Shown in pieces: positions 16,327 through 24,200 of a stretch of DNA of 64,000 nucleotides. A program made the position numbers and the translations under genes. The stretch lies in NCBI RefSeq assembly GCF_002285795.1, contig NZ_CP022961.1, forward strand, positions 3,352,001-3,416,000. Direction: 5' to 3'. Under the pieces are notes generated by a model. That model did not search any database and was not told where the DNA came from. It was given only the letters and a program-made list of their open reading frames with translations. The stretch is from Plantactinospora sp. KBS50 (GTDB lineage Bacteria > Actinomycetota > Actinomycetes > Mycobacteriales > Micromonosporaceae). Numbering within the stretch: position 1 is the first letter of the stretch; each line of letters starts with the position of its first letter.

Positions 16327-18012
16327 ATGACGGACGAGGCCGAGGACGGCGGCATCACCTTCGCGGACCTCGGGTTGCGACCCGAGCTGCTGGGGGCGCT
16401 GTCCGGGTTGGGGTACGAGGAACCGACGCCGATCCAGCGCGGCGCGATTCCGAGCCTGCTGGCGGGCCGGGACCTGCTGGGCCAGGCCGCGACCGGGACC
16501 GGGAAGACGGCCGCGTTCGCGCTGCCGATCCTGCACCGGTTGCCGGCCGGGGAGCGCGGCGCGGACCCGATGGCCCTGGTCCTGGTGCCCACCCGCGAGC
16601 TGGCGGTGCAGGTGTCGCAGGCGGTGCACCGGTACGGCCGGGAGCTGGACGCGCGGGTGCTGCCGATCTACGGCGGGCAGCCGATCGGCCGCCAGCTGCG
16701 CTCGTTGCAGGCCGGCGTCGATGTGGTGGTCGCCACTCCGGGCCGCGCGCTCGACCACCTCGGCCGGGGCACGCTGCGGCTGCAGGACGTGCAGGTGGTG
16801 GTGCTGGACGAGGCCGACGAGATGCTGGACATGGGATTCGCCGAGGACATCGAGGCGATCCTTCAGGAACTTCCTGAAAACCGGCAGACCGTGCTGTTCT
16901 CGGCCACGATGCCGGCCCGGATCGAGGGCATGGCCAGCAGCCACCTGCGGGACGCCGTCCGGGTGGAGATCGCCCGCGAGCCGGCCCGGCCCGGCGGCGC
17001 GCCGCTGGTTCGGCAGAGCGCCTACCTGGTGGCCCGGCCGCACAAGCCGGCCGCGCTCGGCCGGGTGCTGGACATCGAGGCGCCGGACGCGGCGATCGTC
17101 TTCTGCCGGACGCGGGAGGAGGTCGACCAGCTCGCCGAGTCGCTCAACGGCCGCGGCTACCGCGCGGAGGCGTTGCACGGCGGGATGAGCCAGGAGCAGC
17201 GGGACCGGGTGATGGGGCGGTTGCGCGGCGGCACGGCGGATCTCGTGGTGGCCACCGACGTGGCCGCGCGCGGGCTGGACATCGAGCAGCTGACGCACGT
17301 GGTGAACTACAACGTGCCGGCCGATCCGGAGTCGTACGTGCACCGCATCGGCCGGGTCGGTCGGGCCGGCCGGGAGGGCGTGGCGATCACCCTCGCCGAG
17401 CCGCGGGAGCACCGGATGCTCAAGACGATCGAGCGGGTCACCAAGGGCCGGATCTCGGTGGAGAAGGTGCCCACCACCGCCGACCTGCGGGCGCGCCGGT
17501 TGGACCTGACCCGGGCGGCGCTGGCCGAGAGCCTCCTGGAGGACGACCTGGATTCCTTCCGGGTGGTGGTGGAGCCGCTCGCGGACGAGTTCGACATCAT
17601 GGAGGTGGCGCTGGCCGCGGTGAAGCTGGCGCACGAGGCCGGTGGGGCGGCCATCGACGAGGAGGAGATCCCGGAGGTGGCGCCCGGCCCGACGCGCGAG
17701 GCGCGGGGCCGCGGTCCGGGCGGCGGCGGTCGCGGCGAGCGGCGGGGCCGCACGCCGTCCCGCGGGATGGCCCGGCTGTTCATCGGCGCGGGCCGGCACG
17801 CGGGGGTCCGGCCGCAGGACCTGGTGGGCGCGATCGCCGGCGAGTCGCGGCTGTCCGGTCGCGAGGTCGGGTCGATCGAGATCGCGGACCGGTTCTCGCT
17901 GGTGGAGGTGCCCGAGTCCGCGGTGCAGGAGGTGATCGGCGCGTTGCGCGCCACCACCATCAAGGGCCGGAAGGTCACGGTACGCCGGGAGCGGGTGGCG
18001 CCGCCGCGCTGA
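16327..18012 (+). CDS. DEAD-box RNA helicase with DbpA-type RNA-binding C-terminus
   Basis: 561 aa. All helicase motifs are present in order: Q motif (EEPTPIQ), Walker A ATGTGKT, PTRELA, GG, ATPGR, DEAD, SAT, the ARGLD motif and HRIGRVGR. A Gly/Arg-rich linker follows (residues ~465-485). The end is a DbpA-like RRM (RLFIGAGRHAGVRPQDLVGA and IEIADRFSLVEVPE). Expected roles are RNA remodelling in ribosome assembly or cold adaptation, as for CsdA/DeaD. GAGGAG six bases before ATG 16327 fixes the start; upstream ATGs at 16279 and 16297 lack such a site. Confidence 0.93.
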   Translation: MTDEAEDGGITFADLGLRPELLGALSGLGYEEPTPIQRGAIPSLLAGRDLLGQAATGTGKTAAFALPILHRLPAGERGADPMALVLVPTRELAVQVSQAVHRYGRELDARVLPIYGGQPIGRQLRSLQAGVDVVVATPGRALDHLGRGTLRLQDVQVVVLDEADEMLDMGFAEDIEAILQELPENRQTVLFSATMPARIEGMASSHLRDAVRVEIAREPARPGGAPLVRQSAYLVARPHKPAALGRVLDIEAPDAAIVFCRTREEVDQLAESLNGRGYRAEALHGGMSQEQRDRVMGRLRGGTADLVVATDVAARGLDIEQLTHVVNYNVPADPESYVHRIGRVGRAGREGVAITLAEPREHRMLKTIERVTKGRISVEKVPTTADLRARRLDLTRAALAESLLEDDLDSFRVVVEPLADEFDIMEVALAAVKLAHEAGGAAIDEEEIPEVAPGPTREARGRGPGGGGRGERRGRTPSRGMARLFIGAGRHAGVRPQDLVGAIAGESRLSGREVGSIEIADRFSLVEVPESAVQEVIGALRATTIKGRKVTVRRERVAPPR

Positions 18013-18035
18013 GGCCCTCACGGCCCGTCGCGGCG

Positions 18036-18075
18036 GCGCGACGGCGCGACGGCGCGACGGCGCGACGGCGCGGCG
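18036..18075. repeat. 8-bp tandem repeat array in a convergent gap
   Basis: Five units of GCGCGACG (the last degenerate) fill most of the 64 bases between the helicase stop (18012, +) and the TIR gene stop (18077, -). The unit can pair with itself, so the array may act as a terminator. Confidence 0.75.
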
Positions 18076-18076
18076 G

Positions 18077-19576
18077 CTACCGGCGCGACCGGTTGGCGTC
18101 CTGGGTGTTCGGGCGCGGCCGGCGGACCACGCCGCGTACCGGCGTGCACTCGACCACGGCCGGCGCGGCGCCCCCGGGCGCCCCGGGCGCGCCGGTCGCC
18201 AGCCGGATGACGGTGGTGCCGGCGCCGGCCCGGCCCGCGGTGCCACCGCCGTCCGGTCCGGACGGTGAAACCAGCAGGTGCAGCCGGGGCCCGAGCGCGG
18301 CCGTGAGGTGCTCGGCGTCGCGCACCGGACCGGGTACGGCGGGGTGGCCGATCAGCCCCGCGGTCAACCAACCGGCCGACCGGTACCGGTCGAGCCGCCG
18401 GGCGAACCAGTCCGCCTGGTCCGGGCCGACCAGCCCGTAGTGATCACCCGGCCGGTGGCTCTCGGCCATTGTGGAATTGACTCCGGCGACCACGAGATTG
18501 ATGTCCGGCATCTCGAACACGCCCCACGGCTGGTGCTGGTCAAATGTGCGGCCGGCGACCCCGTCGTACAGCTCGGCGAAGAACCGGGAATAGTGCCGCC
18601 ACTTGTCCCAGTACGGCGGCTGCGGCGCCACCTCGTCGGCCTCGCAGCTGGCGAAGTAGGCCCGGCACGCCGCGTGGTTGACATCGCGCGGGCCGGGCAC
18701 CACCGCTATCCGGTGCAGATCCAGGTCGAGAATGCCGCGCAGCCGGGTCAGGAAGACCAACACCTCGTCGAATTCCCGAATGCCCCCGGCCGCGGTGAGG
18801 TTGCCGCTGATCAGCAGCGCGTCCGGCCGGCTGCCGCCGCCGGCGACCAGCCGGTCGAAGCCGACGCAGAACGATTCGAGCAGTTCCTTGGTCCGCTGGT
18901 GCGGTGCCGGCTCGCTGGATTTCTGCCGGGCGAACCGCGGACCGGGCAGGTGCAGCAGGGTCACCTCGGCGTTGCTGGCGCGCGCCGGCGAGCGGTCCGG
19001 CGGGTAGCCGGGCCGATGCCGCATCCGCAGCCGCGGGTGATGCGCGGCGAGCTGCGGCGGCGGCGCCCCGGCCGGCGGATCCTCCCCGGTGGTGGTGGCC
19101 GGGCCGGTGGGGAATCCCGGCCGCACGGCGGGTTTCGCCCGGCCGCGGACGGCCTCCCCCACCCGGCGCAGCAGCCGCTGCCGGGCGTCGCGCTCGTCTG
19201 CCGCGCCGACCAGGTCGACGTAGGTGATCGTGGCCAGCAGCCCGTCCGGATCGAAATCCTCGATCCGCACGGTGATGAGCCGGCGTTGCGGATCATCCGG
19301 CGAGCTGCGGAAGGCCGCCTGCCATTCCAGCCGCCCGTAGCGGGAGTTGAGATAGTTGTTCGACAGCACCGCGATGACCGCGGTGGACTGGCGGATCGCC
19401 CGATCCATAAAATCGATGAAGTTCGTTCCAGGCACGAAATCCCACGCCTGGAAGATCGTCCGGTAGCCGGCGAGTTCCAACTCCCACGCGATCCAGGCGG
19501 CCCACCGCTCGTCCGCCGGTGAATAGCTGATCAGGAAGTGGCTCGCGTCGGCGGGAAGTCCGAACTGGGCGGTCAT
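18077..19576 (-). CDS. TIR domain protein fused to a degenerate calcineurin-like phosphoesterase module
   Basis: 499 aa. Residues ~13-145 are a TIR domain (SHFLISYSPADERWAAWIAWELELAGY, given as two parts: SHFLISYSPADE and WIAWELELAGY; then AWDFVPG). The candidate NADase glutamate is Glu84 in RYGRLEW. A Pro-rich linker covers 146-200. Residues ~204-440 match the calcineurin-like module of the 1855-aa protein nearby, with the shared RAYFASCEADEVAPQPPYWD block. The metal motifs are lost: HLSDLHF is HLPGPRF, GD is GN (259), GNHD is GPRD (296-299), and no GHxH remains. The module is therefore probably a non-catalytic sensor or scaffold. TIR domains in bacteria are often NAD-consuming effectors. 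ATG 19576 is used and its RBS is weak. A 116-base gap separates it from the methyltransferase gene upstream. Confidence 0.82.
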   Translation of the reverse strand: MTAQFGLPADASHFLISYSPADERWAAWIAWELELAGYRTIFQAWDFVPGTNFIDFMDRAIRQSTAVIAVLSNNYLNSRYGRLEWQAAFRSSPDDPQRRLITVRIEDFDPDGLLATITYVDLVGAADERDARQRLLRRVGEAVRGRAKPAVRPGFPTGPATTTGEDPPAGAPPPQLAAHHPRLRMRHRPGYPPDRSPARASNAEVTLLHLPGPRFARQKSSEPAPHQRTKELLESFCVGFDRLVAGGGSRPDALLISGNLTAAGGIREFDEVLVFLTRLRGILDLDLHRIAVVPGPRDVNHAACRAYFASCEADEVAPQPPYWDKWRHYSRFFAELYDGVAGRTFDQHQPWGVFEMPDINLVVAGVNSTMAESHRPGDHYGLVGPDQADWFARRLDRYRSAGWLTAGLIGHPAVPGPVRDAEHLTAALGPRLHLLVSPSGPDGGGTAGRAGAGTTVIRLATGAPGAPGGAAPAVVECTPVRGVVRRPRPNTQDANRSRR

Positions 19577-19692
19577 GTGCCAAGTCTGCCCGCCCGCCCC
19601 CGTCTGGTGAGTGCCATTCCGTATTGACGACGATGGCTGGTACGCGGATGGTGAACCGTGGCCGGCGACCGTACGTCCACGGTGGGTGGTGC

Positions 19693-20439
19693 TCAGCCGG
19701 AGTCGGCCGGTGTGCGCGCGTCGACCACGAGCGAGCCGCCCAGCCCGGGGAACATCCGGGCCAGCAGCCGGGAGTGCAGCCAACGACCCCGGCCCGCCGG
19801 GACGCTCACGTAGTTCGACCGCACCTGCACGTCGACGAAGCCGGCCGCGTGCAGCATCCGGCGGAGCATCTCGGCGGTGAACGGACGGATGTGCAGGTAC
19901 AGGTACGCGTGCAGCGGATCGACCTGCCGGGGCGAGCGTCCGAACAGGAACCGGACCCGGTCCTGCACGGTGGCCAGGTTCGGCGTGCTGAGCACCAGCA
20001 CGCCGCCGGGCCGCAGTACCCGGGCGATCTCGGCCAGCAGGTCACCCGGATGGTAGAGATGCTCGATCAGCTCGGCCGCCACCACCCCGGCGACCGACCG
20101 GTCGGCCAGCGGCAGCGGCCCGCTTGCGTCCAGCCGGAGCAACCGGTGCCGCTCCGCCTTCAGCTCGGACAGGGCCGACCAGGACAGGTCGGCCACCACC
20201 GTGGTCCGACCCAGGTCACCCACGCTGTCGAAGATGCTCCGCGCGCCGCAGCCCAACTCCAGCAGCGCCCCGCGCGCGGGCGTCCCGACATCGACGCCGT
20301 CCAGGGCCTCGACCAGCGCCTCGCCGATGAGCTGCCGGCGCAGCGCGTGGTACGGGCTGTCGACGTACTGCAGGGTCGTGTCGGCCTGGTGGTAGCAGCG
20401 GCGGTTCGCCTCGCGGGCCGCCGCCGCGGCGCCGGTCAC
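19693..20439 (-). CDS. Class I SAM-dependent methyltransferase (UbiE/Methyltransf_11-like)
   Basis: 248 aa. Motif I is ALLELGCGARSIFDSVG (residues ~58-74), then VVADLSWSAL, then LDASGPLPLADRSVAGVVAAELIEHL, given as LDASGPLPLADRS and AELIEHLYHPGDLL, and the post-motif VLRPGGVLVLSTPN. This is a Methyltransf_11 type that acts on small molecules or glycans; the substrate is unknown. The GTG start at 20439 overlaps the stop of the cupin-like gene by four bases (GTGA), so the two are translationally coupled. Its place between the NACHT and TIR genes may reflect a shared function, but this is only positional evidence. Confidence 0.82.
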   Translation of the reverse strand: MTGAAAAAREANRRCYHQADTTLQYVDSPYHALRRQLIGEALVEALDGVDVGTPARGALLELGCGARSIFDSVGDLGRTTVVADLSWSALSELKAERHRLLRLDASGPLPLADRSVAGVVAAELIEHLYHPGDLLAEIARVLRPGGVLVLSTPNLATVQDRVRFLFGRSPRQVDPLHAYLYLHIRPFTAEMLRRMLHAAGFVDVQVRSNYVSVPAGRGRWLHSRLLARMFPGLGGSLVVDARTPADSG

Positions 20440-21110
20440 GGCCGGCCGGCCGGCACCAGCGACGCGGCGGCGCCGACGGCCAGCCGGTCCAGCACGGTCC
20501 GGGCCAGCAGGACCGTCTCGGTACGGGCATAGAGCCGGCGGGTCAGCCGGTGTGCGGGCGTACCCAGACCGCCCAGGGTCAGGTCCGGCCGGCCCGGATG
20601 GTGCAGCCCGAGCACGACGGTGGCCGCGGGAGCGGCGCTGCGCACGGTCGAGGCGTGGAACCGCCCCGCGGTCAGCTCGTACGCCTCGCCGGCGGCCCAG
20701 TACTCGGGCTCGCCCGCGGTGGCGTCCACGGTGTCGTCGGTGGGCACCAGCCGGTCGCCGGTCGCGGTGGTCCGGGTGTCGAAGACCCGGTACGTGTTCC
20801 CCGGCACGACCGTCACGTTCTGGTTGCCGACCTCGCCGTACAGGATGTGGCTGAGCAGGTCCCAGCTGTGGCAGTGGAACGGCGACACGGACAGCCGTAC
20901 CGGCGTACGCCGCTCGCCGAACAGGTGCACGCAGATCCCCTGCGCGCCGTCCCGCAGCACCGGCAGGCAGGTGAAGCCGAGCGGGTGGTGTACGGCCCGC
21001 AGGTCCGACCCGCCGTTGGCGATCGGATCGAGCCAGCAGGTGCGGACCAGGTCGGCGACCTGCTCGGGGGATCCCGAGCGGATCGCCCGCGCCAGCATCG
21101 GATAGGTCAT
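20436..21110 (-). CDS. Cupin-like metal-binding protein of unknown function
   Basis: 224 aa. A double-stranded beta-helix is suggested by SPFHCHSWDLLSHILYGEVG (cupin motif 1, His-x-His and later GE) and by YELTAGRFHAST (motif 2 His). Proteins of this type include cysteine-dioxygenase-like and other metal oxygenases, but no family is identified. GAGGAG lies nine bases before ATG 21110, which decides that start over ATG 21119 or 21158. It is coupled to the downstream methyltransferase through a 4-base overlap. It begins 102 bases after the NACHT-WD40 gene stop, past a hairpin. Confidence 0.68.
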   Translation of the reverse strand: MTYPMLARAIRSGSPEQVADLVRTCWLDPIANGGSDLRAVHHPLGFTCLPVLRDGAQGICVHLFGERRTPVRLSVSPFHCHSWDLLSHILYGEVGNQNVTVVPGNTYRVFDTRTTATGDRLVPTDDTVDATAGEPEYWAAGEAYELTAGRFHASTVRSAAPAATVVLGLHHPGRPDLTLGGLGTPAHRLTRRLYARTETVLLARTVLDRLAVGAAASLVPAGRP

Positions 21111-21175
21111 GACGGTCATCTCCTCGAACAAGAAAGCACAGGGTGATTCACGATTCATCCGTACTCACGCACGGT

Positions 21176-21205
21176 GCGCCCGGGAGATGGAAGCTACCCG
21201 GGCGC
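21176..21205 (-). terminator. Hairpin between the NACHT-WD40 gene and the cupin-like gene
   Basis: Perfect 9-bp stem (GCGCCCGGG with CCCGGGCGC) and a 12-base loop just after the stop at 21213. It could end or attenuate the long transcript, so co-expression of the downstream genes is not certain. Confidence 0.55.
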
Positions 21206-21212
21206 GGCTGGT

Positions 21213-24200
21213 TCAGTCGTGCAGAGGCGTCCCGATGGGTACCCGGCCGACGTCGGCCAGGTACGGGTCGAGTTCGCCGATGTCGAACCGGCACATGCCG
21301 GCGACGTGCCAGAAGTCGGCCGAGACCGGGCCGTCGGACTTGTGCCGCCCGCTGGGTGTGAACGACGCCCAGGTCCGCTCGGGCAGACCCAGCAGGGTGC
21401 AGCGGTGCCGGCCGGTACCGTCCGGCGCCAGCTGCCACAGCCGGACCGTGCCGTCGGTGCTCGCGCTGGCCAGCAGGTCTCCGCTCGGGCTGAAGGAGAC
21501 CGACCAGATGCGGCGGCTGTGCCCGGACAGTCTGTCCACCCGCTCCCCGGTGCGCACGTCCCAGATGTCCAGCACGTCGTCGTCACCGGCGGAGGCGAGC
21601 AGCCGGCCGCCGGGGTGGAAGGCCACCGTCCACAGCTTGCCGTGCCCGGACCGCAGCGTGCGCAGTCTGGTCCGCTCCCGCGGATCCCAGAGGACGACCG
21701 AGCCGTCGACGCCGGTGGAGGCGAGCATCCGGCCGTCCGCACGGTAGGCCAGGGAGTAGATCCGTCCGCCGTGCGTCGCCGGCAGCGGCCAGACCCTGTT
21801 GGTCGTCAGGTCGTGCAGCCGGACCAGGTGGTCGTCCGATCCGGTGGCCAGGGTGGAACTGTCCGGACTGAACGCCAGGGCCCGGACCCGGCCGCCGAAG
21901 CCGCGCAGCCAGTCGACCGTGCGGCCGGTGGTCCGGATCAGCAGTTGCACCGAGTCGTCGTCGTTGGCCACCGCCAGGTGCTCGCCGTCCGGGCTGAACG
22001 TCATCGCCCAGACCGCGTCGGTGGAGACCTCCAGCTGCCGGCCCTCGACTCCGGTGGCCGTGTCCCAGAGGTAGACCCGCCCGTCGTTGCTCGCGGTGGC
22101 CAGCAGGTTCGGCTCGGCGCCGAAGGCCACCGAGACCAGCCGGTCCATCCGGTTGGAGGCCAGCACCTGCCGGCACTCCGCGGTGACCGGATCCCAGAGC
22201 CGGACCAGCCCGTCGTTGCTGCTGGTGGCCAGGAGCGATCCGTCCCGGTTGAAGGCGACCGCCCGCATCTGCCGGCCGTGCCCGCGCAGCACCGCCACCG
22301 ACTCGCCGGTGCGGGTGTTCCACACCCGGCTGGTGAAGTCGTTGCTGCTGCTGATGAGGCGCTCGCCGTCCGGGCGGAAGGTGATCGGCCACACCGACGC
22401 GAAGTGGCGGTCCAGTTCGTGGTTGACCTCGCAGGTCTCGTCGTCCCACACCTTCACCCAGCCGTCGCTGTCGCCGGTGGCGAACACCTTGCCGCGCGGG
22501 CTGAACGCGACCCGGTAGACCGCGCCCCGGTGCCGGCCCAGTTCCCGGCCCACCGGGTCGGCGCCGTCCGCCGGCAGGTCCCAGCGGCGTACCGATCCGG
22601 TGACGTCGGCGCTGATCAGGTGCCGGCCGGCCGGGTGGAAGTCGAAGGTGTAGACCGCCCCCTCGTGCCCGGTCAGCCGGTGCCGCAGCCGGCCGGTCCG
22701 GGCGTCCCAGAGCCGCAGCGTCCCGTCCTCCGCGGCGCCGACCAGCTGGTTGCCGGTCGGGTCGTGCCGCAGCCAGTAGGCGAGCTTCTCCTCCGACTCG
22801 ACGTGCTGGTGCAGCCGACCGGTGTCCAGGTCCCACAGCCGCACCGTCGCCCCGTCGTCGCCGGTGGCGAGCAGGGAGTCGTCCGGGTTGAACGAGGCGG
22901 TCCACACCGGAGCCCGGTGCTCGGGCAGTTCCCACCGCAGTTGCCCGGTCGCGACGTCCCAGACCCGGACCACCCCGTCCCGGTCGCCGGTCGCCAGCAG
23001 CGTGCCGGTGCGGTTGAACAGCATCGGCCACACCCAGTCCCGGTGTCCGGACAGCGTGTGCCGGCACTCGCCGGTCGTCGCGTCCCAGATCCGGACGACG
23101 CCGTCCTGGGCGCCGGTGGCCAGCAGCGGCTCCCGGGGGCTGAAGTTCACCGAGTACGTCCGCCAGCCGTGCCCGGCCAGCGTCCGCAGCGGCCGGTTGT
23201 CCCGGGCGTCGCAGATCAGCACCGAGCCGTCCTCGCAGCCGATGGCCAGCAGCGCTCCCTCGGAGTCGTACCCGACCGGGCGGGGCAGCCGGCCCTCCTC
23301 GAAGCCGAACTTCACGCCCAGCGCGACCGGCCGTACGGCGGTGGTCAGCGGGCTGCCGGGCAGCACCACCGCGCCGGCGCGGCGCAGCCCGTCGACGGTG
23401 GCCGGGGTGGCCGACCCGGACACCACCGCCGCGCGCCGCCACCGCACGTCGGTCAGCACCGCGTCGGTCAGGTCGGTGGTGAGGATGCGCGCATCGGTCA
23501 GGTCGGCGCCGGTCAGGTCGGCCCGGGCGAGGCTGCAGCCGACCAGCCGGGCGCCGCGCAGGTCGGTGCCGGACAGGTCGGCCCCGGACAGGTCGGTGTC
23601 CTCGATGGCCACCCCGGTCAGCCGGGCGCCGCGCAGCGTGACGTTGGCCAGCATCATGTCGGTCAGCCGGGCGCCGGTCAGGTCGGCGCCGGTGAGGTCC
23701 GCGCCCGGCCACGAGCGCTCGGTCAGGTGCAGGCCGCTGAGCAGCGCCGACCGCAGGCTCAGTCCGGCCGAGGTGCTGAACCGGGTGATGATCCGGCCGG
23801 CGTTCGTCCGGGCCGCCGGGGCGGCGTCCGGGTCGTTCAGTACGGCGTTCGCCCAGCTCCGGCAGACCGACGGCTCGGCCAGGTCGCAGAGGAAGTCGAT
23901 GGTCAGCTGGCTGAGCGGGTGCGCGTGCAACCGGTCGGCGTGCCGCTTGCCGTGCCCGGCGGCCAGGTCGTCGGCCAGGTGCCGGGCGACCAGCCACTCG
24001 GTGACCGAGTCGTGGATGAAGCTGAAGACGCCGTCGTCGGTGCGGATGAGCAGGCTGCCGGCACCGATCGCGTGGGTGATCTGCTCGGCGGACAGGTGCC
24101 GGTCGGCCAGATCGGTCAGCGTGCCGGCCAGGTCCTGGATCTCCTCGACCCGCATCAGCGCCTCGCCGCGCTCCCACAGCCGCAGGGCCAGCGCGGTGAC

